A program made the translations under genes and the position numbers. A stretch of 64,000 nt of DNA, taken from the NCBI RefSeq assembly GCF_000025005.1, contig NC_013526.1, positions 124,001 to 188,000 of the forward strand, in the 5' to 3' direction. Each line of letters begins with the position of its first letter. The stretch's first letter is position 1. The DNA comes from Thermobaculum terrenum ATCC BAA-798. GTDB taxonomy: Bacteria; Chloroflexota; Chloroflexia; Thermobaculales; Thermobaculaceae. This document shows positions 25,145 through 33,281 of the stretch, piece after piece. The notes beneath the pieces are model-generated. The model was not told the origin of the DNA. It searched no databases and saw only the letters and a program-made list of their open reading frames with translations.

Positions 25145-26032
25145 TTAGAAGCCCTTGATGGCCCCGGCGGTCAGGCCCTCGATGAACTGCCTCTGGAAGA
25201 TGAAGAACACGACTATCACGGGCAGGGATGCCAGCAGCGCGCCAGAGAGCAGGATCCCGTACTGGTAATCGTAGGGCCCCACGAGGGATGCCAGCCCCAG
25301 GTTGATGACGAACATCGAGGGGTTAGTGGTCACGATCAGCGGCCAGAAGAAGTCGTTCCACAGGCCGGTGAAGGACAATATGGCCAGCACTGCCAGCCCC
25401 GGCCTCACCAGCGGCAGCACTACCCTCCACCATATGCCGAACTCGCTGGCGCCGTCTATCCGGGCGGCATCAAGCAGCTCGTCGGGCACGCCTATGGTGT
25501 ACTGGCGCATCAGGAAGATGCCGAAGGCGGTCACGGCGCCGGGCACTATCAGCGCCTGATAGGTGTTGAACCAGCCTAGCGCCCGTATGATCTGGAACTG
25601 GGGCACGAGCAGCACCTGGAACGGTATGAGCAGGGTCAGCAGCATCAGCGTGAACAGCAGGTTGCGGCCCCGGAAGTTGTACTTGGCGAAGGCGTAGCCC
25701 GCCAGCGACGCGAGCAGCACCGAGAGGACCGTGCCCACGCCCGCGACGATCGCGGTGTTGAGGTACCACCGGCCGTACGGGAACTCCGAGAGGAGCCGCT
25801 GCATGTTGTCCCACACCCACACGCGCGGCCAGATCGTGAGGGGCGTGCCGAAGATCTCGTCGTTGCGCTTGAAGGCGCTGAACGCCATGTAGATGTAGGG
25901 GATGGCCGTGAGCACCACTATCATCAGCATGACGATGTTGGTGATGATCAGGCCCAGGTAGAACCTCAGCCTGTAGGCCGAGACGCCTCCCTTGACCTTT
26001 GCCCTGGTTGCGGTCGTCTCAGTAGTTGCCAT
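25145..26032 (-). CDS. CUT1 sugar ABC transporter permease (MalG type)
   Basis: This 295-residue inner-membrane permease has its first helix around residues 28-50, several more helices, and the EAA-type loop DELLDAARIDGASEFGIWW. The C-terminus GLTAGAIKGF is typical of MalG-like subunits. An AAGGAGGT site precedes the start at 26032. It is the third gene of a binding protein, MalF-type, MalG-type set transcribed from 28342-28370. There is no ATPase or enzyme gene in the set, so the sugar transported cannot be deduced. Confidence 0.93.
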   Translation of the reverse strand: MATTETTATRAKVKGGVSAYRLRFYLGLIITNIVMLMIVVLTAIPYIYMAFSAFKRNDEIFGTPLTIWPRVWVWDNMQRLLSEFPYGRWYLNTAIVAGVGTVLSVLLASLAGYAFAKYNFRGRNLLFTLMLLTLLIPFQVLLVPQFQIIRALGWFNTYQALIVPGAVTAFGIFLMRQYTIGVPDELLDAARIDGASEFGIWWRVVLPLVRPGLAVLAILSFTGLWNDFFWPLIVTTNPSMFVINLGLASLVGPYDYQYGILLSGALLASLPVIVVFFIFQRQFIEGLTAGAIKGF

Positions 26033-26044
26033 GTCCTGACCTCC

Positions 26045-26956
26045 TTAAGCCTCAGTGGAGTAGCCCCTGAACAGGTAGATGTTCAGGAGAGAGAGTATCA
26101 GCAGGATGACCACCATCGAGTAGGCTATCGCGCTGGCATAGCCCACGTTGAAGTAGACGAAGCCCTGGTTGTACAGGTACAGCGTGATCGTGAGGGAAGC
26201 ATCGGACGGGCCGCCGTTGGTGAGCAGCAGCGGCTGCGCGAACAGGTTGTACGAGCCCACGATCGCCTGTATCACCACGAAGAGCGTCACCGGCCGGAGC
26301 AGCGGCAGGGTTATGTGCCAGAACGCCTGCCACTTGTTGGCGCCGTCGGTGTAGGCGGCCTCGTACAGCTCGCGGCTGATGCCCGTGAGCCCCGCTATCC
26401 AGTAGAGCATGTTGATCCCGAGGTAGGTCCAGATCGCCATGATGATGAACGAGGGCATCACGAACTTGGGATCGGTCAGCCACCCGTAGGGCCCCAGCCC
26501 GAACCACCGCAGCAGGGCGTTCAGCAGGCCGTACTGCTGGTCGAGCACCCTGGCGAAGATGATCGCGATCACGACGGCGGAGGTGATCACCGGGAAGAAT
26601 AGCATTGCCTTGTAGAAGCTCTTGAGCTGTCCCGGCACTAAGCGGGAGTTCACCACCAGCGCCAGGATCAGCGCCAGAGGCGACAGGATGAAGACGCTGC
26701 CCGCCGCGAAGTAGGTGGTGTTGATCACCGCCTTGATGTACCGCTCATCCTGGAACAGGTGGATGTAGTTGCCCAGGCCGAAGAAGGTCTTCTCCTCGAA
26801 CCCGAAGCCCTTGAAGAAGCTCAGGTACAGCGAGTACACGATGGGGTACAGCCCGAACACCAGGAACAGGATCCAGAATGGGGCTATAAACAGGTAGGGC
26901 GCTATCTTCCGCTCGTTGCGCCTCCACCAGCTGGTGTGATAAGTCGTTGCAGCCAT
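26045..26956 (-). CDS. CUT1 sugar ABC transporter permease (MalF type)
   Basis: This 303-residue membrane protein has an N-terminal helix (PYLFIAPFWILFLVFGLYP, near 18-36). The EAA loop is ELYEAAYTDGANKWQAFWHI, and a second half LLTNGGPSDASLTIT precedes the last helices. It partners the permease at 25145-26032 and takes substrate from the Tat-type binding lipoprotein encoded just upstream (stop 20 bp before this start). Unlike the operons at 1-2228 and 37141-48762, there is no hairpin between the binding-protein and permease genes. Confidence 0.93.
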   Translation of the reverse strand: MAATTYHTSWWRRNERKIAPYLFIAPFWILFLVFGLYPIVYSLYLSFFKGFGFEEKTFFGLGNYIHLFQDERYIKAVINTTYFAAGSVFILSPLALILALVVNSRLVPGQLKSFYKAMLFFPVITSAVVIAIIFARVLDQQYGLLNALLRWFGLGPYGWLTDPKFVMPSFIIMAIWTYLGINMLYWIAGLTGISRELYEAAYTDGANKWQAFWHITLPLLRPVTLFVVIQAIVGSYNLFAQPLLLTNGGPSDASLTITLYLYNQGFVYFNVGYASAIAYSMVVILLILSLLNIYLFRGYSTEA

Positions 26957-26976
26957 TATACCTTCACCTCCCTTGC

Positions 26977-28281
26977 CTAGGCAGTCTCGAACTCGATGAT
27001 GTCGAGGGCCTCCTGCTGGGCGTTGTCCAGGGCCTGCTTAGGGGACATCCTCAGGTTCTGGAGCGCTGGAGTGATGCCCTTGCGGACGCACGCGTCGGTG
27101 GTCTCCGGCCAGAAAGGCGAGTTGTACCACTTGTTGATCTCTGGGGAGACCTCCTCTATGAGCTCACCCACCCGCTGGTTGTCGAAGAACTCTATCGGCT
27201 CGGTGAGCCTGGGGTCCTCAAAGGCTGGCCTCCAGGTGGGCCACACCTGCCGTTCCTCGAAGTCGAACATCACTGCCTCGGTGGTGGTGTGCTCCCAGAT
27301 GACGAAGTCCAACGCCTCCTCGATGTAGGGCGATGTGCGCAGGACGCACACCCCAGTGCCGCCCCAAGTGGCGGTGCGGGACCCACCCTCAGTCCACCTG
27401 GGGAAGGGCTGCAGGTGCCACTTGCCCTTCGTGTTGGGCAGCGACTGCTGGACGAAGCCGCTGAAGTTCCAGGAGGGTCCTAGCAGGCTGGTGATGTCGC
27501 CGTTGAAGAGCGCGGTGTTGTAGGCGGGGCCCGATGGTCTGTAAGTGGTCCACCCGTCCTTAAGGGACTGCTGCCAGAACGAGAGCGTGTTCACCCCCTC
27601 CTTGGAGTTGAGTGTAGGCTGGCCGTCGGGTCCGAAGAACCCTCCACCCTGCTGCAGCGTGAGCATCCACCACTGGCCCCAGCCCGTGAACTCGACGTCG
27701 ATGAGGTACTTCTTGGTGTCGCGGTGGAACTTCTTGCCGATCTCCACGAACTCCTCCCAGGTCTCGATCGGCGTCTTGATGCCGGCCTTCTCCCAGATAT
27801 CCCACCGATAGCTCAGCAGGCAGGTGTTGAGCTCGTTGCCCAGGCCGTACACCTTGCCCTGCCAACTCCAAGGGTCCGTGGCTGAGGGCCTGTAGAACTT
27901 GTCAAGGGCTCCTATCTCCTGGAGCTTAGGCGTCATGTCGACGAAGATCACGTCGCCCTTGATGTATCGGGAGAACTGACTGATCTCGATGTCGGCTATG
28001 TCGGGGCCACCGGAGCCAGCCTGCGAGACGATCATGATCTTGTCGTGCATCTGGTTGTAGGGGAAAACTATGAAGTTGAGCTCGAAATCCGGCTTCTTCC
28101 TTTGCTTGTACAGCTCCCAGGCCTTGCGCTGCCAGGCGATGCGCGTCTCGGTGAAGGCCCAGAAGTTCAGCGTAGGTTTGGCGCCCCTGTTGTAGGCCGG
28201 GGCGCATCCTCCGAGGAAGGCCGTGCCCGCTGCCGCGGCGGCCGTCTTCTTGAGGAACTCCCGCCTCGTCATCTGCTGCAT
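26977..28281 (-). CDS. CUT1 sugar-binding lipoprotein, predicted Tat export
   Basis: I take the ATG at 28281, directly preceded by CAGGAGGAG, rather than the in-frame ATG at 28296; this gives 434 residues. The N-terminus has a twin-arginine pattern (TRREFLKK), a hydrophobic stretch and a lipobox-like LGGC, so it should be exported folded and lipidated. The mature part is a family 1 extracellular solute-binding protein with LNFWAFTE and WGGTGVCVL segments. It captures an unknown sugar for the two permeases downstream. The promoter TTGAAA-N17-TATTCT is at 28370-28342. Confidence 0.9.
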   Translation of the reverse strand: MQQMTRREFLKKTAAAAAGTAFLGGCAPAYNRGAKPTLNFWAFTETRIAWQRKAWELYKQRKKPDFELNFIVFPYNQMHDKIMIVSQAGSGGPDIADIEISQFSRYIKGDVIFVDMTPKLQEIGALDKFYRPSATDPWSWQGKVYGLGNELNTCLLSYRWDIWEKAGIKTPIETWEEFVEIGKKFHRDTKKYLIDVEFTGWGQWWMLTLQQGGGFFGPDGQPTLNSKEGVNTLSFWQQSLKDGWTTYRPSGPAYNTALFNGDITSLLGPSWNFSGFVQQSLPNTKGKWHLQPFPRWTEGGSRTATWGGTGVCVLRTSPYIEEALDFVIWEHTTTEAVMFDFEERQVWPTWRPAFEDPRLTEPIEFFDNQRVGELIEEVSPEINKWYNSPFWPETTDACVRKGITPALQNLRMSPKQALDNAQQEALDIIEFETA

Positions 28282-28341
28282 GTTCTCCTCCTGCATCTTG
28301 TATAGGTATCCAAAGCAGATTGTGTACTAAATGTTTGCTAT

Positions 28342-28370
28342 AGAATATATGCACTCTCGCGGTTTTTCAA
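28342..28370 (-). promoter_or_regulatory. Promoter of the 25145-28281 transporter operon
   Basis: On the minus strand, TTGAAA (28370-28365), a 17-bp spacer and TATTCT (28347-28342). The predicted transcript starts near 28335, about 54 bases before the start codon. Its -35 hexamer is the same six bases used by the divergent promoter at 28365-28393. Confidence 0.65.
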
Positions 28371-28393
28371 GAGTCTTTTGCGGCGGTTATACT
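28365..28393 (+). promoter_or_regulatory. Possible promoter of uvsE sharing the -35 with the divergent promoter
   Basis: TTTCAA (28365-28370), a 17-bp spacer and TATACT (28388-28393), predicted start near 28400. The -10 is good and the -35 weak. Sharing one hexamer between opposite promoters would make the two transcripts compete for RNA polymerase. Confidence 0.5.
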
Positions 28394-28425
28394 GAGATGT
28401 CGCGATCGTGCGCTGAGGAGTGGGC

Positions 28426-29361
28426 ATGCGATTAGGCTTTGCAGTCAAGGTGCTGGGCAGGCCGGGACTGAAGAGCGACGACTCCCGCAGGTGGATGAAC
28501 TCCCCCCACCTGCGGGTGAGCCTGGGTTACCTGGAGGCCATATTCGACTACCTGCAGGAGCGGCGCATCTGCATGTACCGCATATCCTCCAACATAGCCC
28601 CGTACATCACCCACCCGGAGATGCCTCAGTTCCACCACCAGATAGAGGAGTGCGCCGAGGAGATTGAGAAGTTGGGGCGCAAGGCTCGGGCGCTCAACCT
28701 GCGGCTGTCGATGCACCCTTCGCAGTACATCGTGCTCAACTCGCCGCGGGAGGAGGTGCACCTAGCGGCGGTGATGGCACTCGAGTACCACGCGCGCTTC
28801 CTGGATGCCATGGGGCTTGGCCCTGAGGCAGTGGTAGTGATCCACGGAGGCGGGGCCTACGGGGATAAGAGGGCAGCAATGGACCGCTTTGTGCGGCGCT
28901 ACTTGGAGCTGCCGGAAAGGGTGAGGAGACGACTGGTGGTGGAGAACGACGAGAAGGTCTTCTCGGTGAGCGACGTGTTGTGGTTGCACGAGAGGACGGG
29001 AGCGCCCGTGGTGTTCGATCACCTGCACCACCGCGTGCACGATCCCGATGGCTGGCAGACCCGCGAAGCCGTGGCAGCCTGCCTGGCCACCTGGCCCCAG
29101 GGGGTGGTGCCGAAGGTCCACTTCAGCAGCCCGCGCACGGAGCCCAGGAGCACGGAGCGCGGGGAGAGCGATCCATTGCCCTGGCAGCACGGCGATTGGA
29201 TAGACGCGTGGGAGTTCGCCGGGTTCTTGAGGGAGTGCGAGGGGTTGGCCTTCGATGTGATGCTGGAGGCCAAGAAGAAGGACTTGGCGCTGCTGAGGCT
29301 GAGGGAGGAGCTGAGAGGCATGGGGATGGATGTCGATTGCTGTGATGCGGAGCGGGGATAA
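28426..29361 (+). CDS. uvsE: UV DNA damage endonuclease (UvsE/UVDE family)
   Basis: This ~311-residue TIM-barrel metalloenzyme nicks DNA 5' to UV photoproducts and abasic sites, starting the alternative excision repair pathway. The family segments are clear: MYRISSNIAPY near 50, SMHPSQYIVLNSP near 95, VIHGGGAYGDK near 140, ENDEK near 178, FDHLHH near 202 and PKVHFSSPR near 234. These carry the metal-binding His, Glu and Asp residues. I prefer ATG 28426, with TGAGGAG at 28414-28420, over GTG 28420. It is near a CarH-like light-responsive regulator (29717-30673), though on the opposite strand. Confidence 0.93.
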   Translation: MRLGFAVKVLGRPGLKSDDSRRWMNSPHLRVSLGYLEAIFDYLQERRICMYRISSNIAPYITHPEMPQFHHQIEECAEEIEKLGRKARALNLRLSMHPSQYIVLNSPREEVHLAAVMALEYHARFLDAMGLGPEAVVVIHGGGAYGDKRAAMDRFVRRYLELPERVRRRLVVENDEKVFSVSDVLWLHERTGAPVVFDHLHHRVHDPDGWQTREAVAACLATWPQGVVPKVHFSSPRTEPRSTERGESDPLPWQHGDWIDAWEFAGFLRECEGLAFDVMLEAKKKDLALLRLREELRGMGMDVDCCDAERG

Positions 29362-29373
29362 TGGCTCTCAGCC

Positions 29374-29389
29374 CCTCCCTCAGGGGAGG
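29374..29389. terminator. Short hairpin between convergent genes
   Basis: CCTCCC (29374-29379) can pair with GGGAGG (29384-29389) over a 4-base loop between uvsE and the convergent small membrane-protein gene. The stem is short and there is no U-run, so this is only a weak terminator candidate. Confidence 0.35.
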
Positions 29390-29608
29390 TTAGGCGCGCT
29401 TCTGCTGCTCGCTCAGCAGCTTGTGGAAGATGCCGAACAGCAGGAAGGTGGGTGGCCACTGGCCGACGAACACCGCCCAATCCTTCCGCCCCGTCAGCTG
29501 CAGGGTGGCCGAGGCTATGATCGAGGCCAGTGCTGCCCAGTACCACACCTGTCCTGGGACCTGGTCGGTTACCCTGAAGTACTCTTCGGTTACCTGGGTG
29601 TTGCTCAT
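29390..29608 (-). CDS. Small two-helix membrane protein
   Basis: The start at ATG 29608 has GGAGGAG immediately upstream and gives 72 residues; a longer frame from 29704 lacks such a site. Two hydrophobic stretches are visible, VWYWAALASIIASATLQL (about 21-38) and FLLFGIFHKLL (about 55-65), with a polar N-terminus MSNTQVTEEYFRVTDQVPGQ. I do not recognise a function. It lies downstream of the CarH-like regulator gene on the same strand (108-bp gap) and could be under its control. Confidence 0.7.
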   Translation of the reverse strand: MSNTQVTEEYFRVTDQVPGQVWYWAALASIIASATLQLTGRKDWAVFVGQWPPTFLLFGIFHKLLSEQQKRA

Positions 29609-29716
29609 GATAGCTCCTCCATGTGAGATCAACTTGCTGCGACGTTGGTCGCAGTGTCCCTGTGTTCGCAAGAGGTGTGCCAAGGTTTTGAAAAGGGTAT
29701 GCATAGGTTGTGCAGA

Positions 29717-30673
29717 CTATGCCCCCTTGAGCCTCTCGGAGGCGTCGACCCTGCTGAGCTCCTCGCGGATGAGGTCGGCGGCCTGCACGGCGTCCATGAC
29801 GATCCTAGAGGGCTGCACTAGATCTGCCAGGGAAGGATCGGAGACGAAAGCGTAGCCGCCATAGAGCAGCCTGGGACCAAGCAATCTCCGGAGGTGCCCC
29901 GTCTGTTCGATGAGCCTTGTGGCCAGCGTGTTGGAGGAGGCGGAGAGGCACACGAAGCGGGCGCCCGTATGCTGTATCATGTCGTCGAGGTCCTTGATGG
30001 GCACGTCCGCCCCCAGATGCACCACGCGCACGCCGCGGCGCATGAGCAGCATCGCCAGCATCAGGAGGCCGATCTCGTGCTGCTCACCGGGCGCGCAGGC
30101 GGTGATCACAGGTCCCAGCGTGCCTGTGAGGGCGTACATGCTCAGCAGCATCATGAGCTTCATCTGGATGAACTGGCTGCAGAAGTGCTCCACCGAGACG
30201 CTGATCTTCTGGTGCTCCCAGCTCTCGCCTATCCTGTACAGCACGGGCTGGAGCACCCTGAGGCAGGTGGCCTCCACGCCGAACATCGTCAGGGTGCTGG
30301 AGATGATCCGGTCCGCCTCCCAGGTGTCCAGGCGCACCAGGCTGTCGTAGAGGGCGTCGGCCACGTCCTGCAGCCTGCCCTCGCTCTCGGCCATGGGGGC
30401 AGTGGCGCTGGCCAGGGCCTCCTTGACGATCTCCGTGATGCGGGACAGGGGCACGCCAGCCTCCGACTGCTCCTTCAACCACAGGATGCAGAGGATGTCC
30501 CGCTCGGAGTACAGCCGCCTGCCATCCGCCGACCTGTAGGGGCGCGGCACGCCGTACCTCCTCTCCCATGAGCGGATAGTGCCTTGAGGGACCCCGGTGC
30601 GCTCAGACACCGTAGATATGCTGTACAGCGGTACATCCGAGCTCGTGCGGAGTTGTTGCGAGAAAGCTATCAC
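29717..30673 (-). CDS. CarH/LitR-like MerR-family regulator with cobalamin-binding domains
   Basis: This 318-residue protein has a MerR-type HTH (about 16-85: LYSISTVSERTGVPQGTIR). A helical cobalamin-capping domain (about 95-180) carries the CarH signature Trp152-x9-Glu162-His163. The B12-binding Rossmann domain (about 186-310) has Glu197-x-His199-x-x-Gly202, whose His is the expected lower ligand. In CarH these bind adenosylcobalamin and sense light, repressing carotenoid genes in the dark. The residue after Trp152 is Glu, where CarH from Thermus has a His used after photolysis; a His follows one position later. The start is GTG 30673, probably leaderless. Confidence 0.85.
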   Translation of the reverse strand: MIAFSQQLRTSSDVPLYSISTVSERTGVPQGTIRSWERRYGVPRPYRSADGRRLYSERDILCILWLKEQSEAGVPLSRITEIVKEALASATAPMAESEGRLQDVADALYDSLVRLDTWEADRIISSTLTMFGVEATCLRVLQPVLYRIGESWEHQKISVSVEHFCSQFIQMKLMMLLSMYALTGTLGPVITACAPGEQHEIGLLMLAMLLMRRGVRVVHLGADVPIKDLDDMIQHTGARFVCLSASSNTLATRLIEQTGHLRRLLGPRLLYGGYAFVSDPSLADLVQPSRIVMDAVQAADLIREELSRVDASERLKGA

Positions 30674-30679
30674 AACGCA

Positions 30680-30708
30680 ATCGTATATGGATTGGTTCGT
30701 GCTGTCAA
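30680..30708 (-). promoter_or_regulatory. Promoter of the CarH-like regulator; predicts a leaderless mRNA
   Basis: On the minus strand, TTGACA (30708-30703), a 17-bp spacer and TACGAT (30685-30680). The expected transcription start is about 7 bases further, at or next to the GTG start codon at 30673. No Shine-Dalgarno sequence fits, which supports leaderless translation. Confidence 0.65.
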
Positions 30709-30718
30709 ATGTCTCGGC

Positions 30719-31165
30719 CTAGGGCAGCCGCACCTCGCAGCCCACGGCCGTGTCCCCCGGGTCAAACACACCATAGCAAATATCGTACCCCGGACCGCCG
30801 TTCACGTAGTCGGCGCCGCTCCCGGCCAGGATGATGTCGTCCCCATCGCTCCCGCTGATGAAGTCGTTGCCCGCCCCGGCCACGATGCAGTCGTCGTCGA
30901 TGCCGGCGAAGATGTAATCCGGGCCGCTGGACCCCAGGATGAGGGTGGGGACGTGGGGCGAGAAGCCAAAGCCATTGACTACCAGGAGGTTGGTCAGGTT
31001 GAGGGACGCGCACTGGGAGGGCTTGAGGGCGTTGGGGCCGATGGAGGAGGTGGATGTGCTCAGGCCGCTGGGGGGCACGCTGTTGCCCGTGGCCAGGGCG
31101 GCCATCGAGAGCGCCGCGAGGAGCATAAGCAGCGTCGCCAGGCGTCCGGTCAGCTTGCGCGTCAT
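30719..31165 (-). CDS. Secreted protein with RTX-like calcium-binding repeats
   Basis: This 148-residue protein has an N-terminal signal peptide (about 1-26, LATLLMLLAALSMAALATG). After a short linker, acidic glycine-rich nonapeptide-like repeats follow at about 78-130: GSSGPDYIF, GAGNDFISG, GSDGDDIIL, GSGADYVNG and GGPGYDICYG. Such repeats form calcium-bound parallel beta-rolls. It has two C-terminal cysteines. The gene overlaps the SipW-like signal peptidase gene by 4 bp (31162-31165), so it is a likely dedicated substrate or partner of that enzyme. The final function (adhesion, coat, enzyme) is unknown. Confidence 0.8.
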   Translation of the reverse strand: MTRKLTGRLATLLMLLAALSMAALATGNSVPPSGLSTSTSSIGPNALKPSQCASLNLTNLLVVNGFGFSPHVPTLILGSSGPDYIFAGIDDDCIVAGAGNDFISGSDGDDIILAGSGADYVNGGPGYDICYGVFDPGDTAVGCEVRLP

Positions 31166-32628
31166 CGCCCCTCCGCGGCGTACAGATAGGTCTGGCCGTC
31201 GACCATCACGTAGTAGTAGTGGTGGTCTCCCTGCCGAGCGTGGAGGAGCCTGGCGCTCGGGGCGCTAGCCAGCAGTGCCTCCAGGCTGCCCAGGTCGCGC
31301 AGGGGCACGATCCCCTCTGCCCTGGGGGGCTCCAGCACGTCCACCAGCGCGTGCCCCCAGCGCGAGGCTATCACGGCGTGCTCCCCCTGCTCCAGCAGCC
31401 GGCGCGACCAGCCCTGGAGGGCGATCAGCCCAAGGATAGAGCCTAGCAGGAGCAGCGTCGCCAGCCACCTGGCGGCGATCACCGGCAGGCGCAACGGCCC
31501 CAGCGAGAGGTAGTTGGTCTCCAGGGCGGGCACCCGCAGAATCGCCTGCACCGACTTGCCCGTGGCCTCGCCCTCCGTGGGCTGCAACAGCTGCAGGCGG
31601 AGCGAGTCCATCTGGAAAGCCATGGCGGGGGCGAATTGGGCCCTGAACTGTTGCCCGTCGAGCGTACCCTCCGTGGCTATCTGGGCCAGGATCGTCAGGG
31701 TGTACTGCTCACTCTGCACCCCGGTCAGCCGCTGGGCCTCAGCCAGCAGCTGCTGGACGCGGCGCAGGTCGAGCTGGAAGCTCCTCTCAAAGCCGTCTCC
31801 TCGGAAGGGAGTAGATGGCACTAGCTCGATGCTCCTCCTCCACCCACTATCGTCGCCGACTTGGGCTAGCACTTTGTAGCTGCCCCCTACTTCGTGGGGC
31901 TGAGGGGAGGAGAAGCGGTAGGCCAGCCGCAGCTGCAGGGTATCCACCAGCCTGCGGAAGACGGGCTGCCCTGTGGTGATCACCCCGCCATCGTACACCA
32001 ATGGGTTCGCCCGGGCGGTGTAACCGAACCTGCCGGCCTGGGTGTAGGGCACCTCCTGGACCGCCTCGATGCGCGTGGGGCGCGTGAAGGCGAGGGCGCC
32101 AAGCAGGAGGGAGAGGGCAGCGGCCACCAGCAGCCCGCTGCCGACCGTGGGCATCGCCCTGGTCGCCGTGGAGGCGGATCGCCTCGCGCCGAGCGCTGCC
32201 GGTCCCAGCGACACCGCTCCTATCACCATGGCCAGGATCGCGAATTCGAGGGGAGAGCGCATGTTGCCTATTAGACCTCCGATCTTGGGTATCTTCAGCC
32301 AGTAACTGCCGATCACCTCCGCGGGCGTGGGCCTGTAGCCGTCCGTCCAGGAGTTGTGGTCTCCTTTAAATATCAGGCGGTCGCCCGCAGTGCCGACCAC
32401 GCGATGGATGACCGTCCCGACGTCCGGGTAGCGGTAGGCGGCGATCTGCCCAGGGGAGTAGCTCTCGGCGCGGCGCACGAGCACGAGGTCCCCCCTGTGC
32501 AGGGTGGGGTACATGCTGTTGCCGTTGACGATGACGTAGGCGGTCCTGCCCCCCAGCTGCACCGGGAGCAGCCACCAAGCGAGAACCACCAACAGCAGAA
32601 GCTGCCAGGGGAGCAGGACCTTCCTCAA
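31162..32628 (-). CDS. SipW/ER-type signal peptidase I fused to a large DUF5305-like region
   Basis: This 488-residue membrane protein has a first helix at about 5-23. The catalytic Ser38 lies in NGNSMYPTL, and the Ser/His-type catalytic His75 in VIHRVV, with Asp90 in KGDHN; there is no catalytic Lys of the Lep type. Two further helices (about 118-140 and 155-178) lead to a ~220-residue extracytoplasmic beta-rich region (about 185-400) containing PYTQAGRFGYTA. A final helix follows near 405-428. The C-terminal part resembles the DUF5305 family as I recall it. The module lies between two small secreted-protein genes and probably processes or assembles them. Confidence 0.8.
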   Translation of the reverse strand: MRKVLLPWQLLLLVVLAWWLLPVQLGGRTAYVIVNGNSMYPTLHRGDLVLVRRAESYSPGQIAAYRYPDVGTVIHRVVGTAGDRLIFKGDHNSWTDGYRPTPAEVIGSYWLKIPKIGGLIGNMRSPLEFAILAMVIGAVSLGPAALGARRSASTATRAMPTVGSGLLVAAALSLLLGALAFTRPTRIEAVQEVPYTQAGRFGYTARANPLVYDGGVITTGQPVFRRLVDTLQLRLAYRFSSPQPHEVGGSYKVLAQVGDDSGWRRSIELVPSTPFRGDGFERSFQLDLRRVQQLLAEAQRLTGVQSEQYTLTILAQIATEGTLDGQQFRAQFAPAMAFQMDSLRLQLLQPTEGEATGKSVQAILRVPALETNYLSLGPLRLPVIAARWLATLLLLGSILGLIALQGWSRRLLEQGEHAVIASRWGHALVDVLEPPRAEGIVPLRDLGSLEALLASAPSARLLHARQGDHHYYYVMVDGQTYLYAAEGR

Positions 32629-32643
32629 AACCGGGCCTCCGGA

Positions 32644-33039
32644 CTACTGAGCGGCCACGACCCGGAGCTGATCCGCTGCCTGCACCGTGGCCTGTGGGGC
32701 GGTGGTGTTGCAGCTGTAAGCGTACGGTGAGTTGGTCGAGTTCGTGGTGCAGGTGTACCAGGTGTTGCTGCTGCTCACGAGCTTGATCTTCACGACGTTC
32801 GGCTTGAGCACGCTGGGAGCGGCGCTCAGGTTGAACGTGACGGCGTTGATCTTGGTGGGATCGTTGCTGTCCAGCGTGTAGCTGATGTTGCTGACGGTGT
32901 AGCCCGTGATGTTGCCCGAGCCGTCGCCGGCGCCCGAGTCGGGCACGGTGTTGGCCGCCGCGAAGCCGTAAGCGGCCACGCCGAGCAGCACCAGCACGAG
33001 GGAGAGGGTCACCAGCCGCAGGTTGAAGATTTGTATCAT
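32644..33039 (-). CDS. Small secreted protein, SipW-type signal (TasA/pilin-like candidate)
   Basis: This 131-residue protein has a polar N-terminus, a hydrophobic core LVTLSLVLVLLGVAAYGFA (about 8-26) and an ANTVP segment. The mature part is rich in Ser, Thr, Asn and beta-strand patterns (GYTVSNISYTL, INAVTFNLSA), with two cysteines near YTCTTN and YSCNTT. The long signal with a Gly/Ala/Phe-Ala end is like SipW-processed proteins such as TasA. It is the first gene of the unit, 15 bp before the signal peptidase gene, and has a strong promoter at 33114-33142. It is probably an extracellular fibre or matrix subunit; that is inferred. Confidence 0.65.
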   Translation of the reverse strand: MIQIFNLRLVTLSLVLVLLGVAAYGFAAANTVPDSGAGDGSGNITGYTVSNISYTLDSNDPTKINAVTFNLSAAPSVLKPNVVKIKLVSSSNTWYTCTTNSTNSPYAYSCNTTAPQATVQAADQLRVVAAQ

Positions 33040-33113
33040 GAACGCGAATCCTCCTTGTATTTTATTGCATTAATTAAGAAATCTCTCTGCGTCTATGAGA
33101 TTTGTCATGGCAT

Positions 33114-33142
33114 ATTATACGGTCAACGCACCCGGATTGCAA
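33114..33142 (-). promoter_or_regulatory. Strong promoter of the signal-peptidase module
   Basis: On the minus strand, TTGCAA (33142-33137), a 17-bp spacer and consensus TATAAT (33119-33114). The predicted start is near 33107, a leader of about 68 bases before the start codon at 33039, which has an AAGGAGG site. Confidence 0.75.
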
Positions 33143-33281
33143 TACCGCAAGGCAAAAACCCCGTCTGTAACTTGTATTTGACATAAGCGACTGAGGGTCG
33201 GGCGCGGGCCCAGCCGCTTAGCCTTCGGGCGGTGCGTCGTTTATACTGTTAGGAGAGCAAAATTTAAGAAGGAGTACGCTT

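Noticed and set aside
29717-30673. Corrinoid methyltransferase or mutase subunit
   Set aside because: The N-terminal MerR HTH and the Wx9EH signature show a transcription regulator. No methyltransferase partner is nearby.
30719-31165. RTX toxin
   Set aside because: Only a few calcium-type repeats in a 148-residue protein with a Sec-type signal and no type I secretion genes.
33178-33206. TTGACA at 33178-33183 as a promoter for the small alpha/beta protein gene
   Set aside because: The correctly spaced -10 position is GC-rich with no TATAAT-like sequence. The TATACT at 33242 is a better element.
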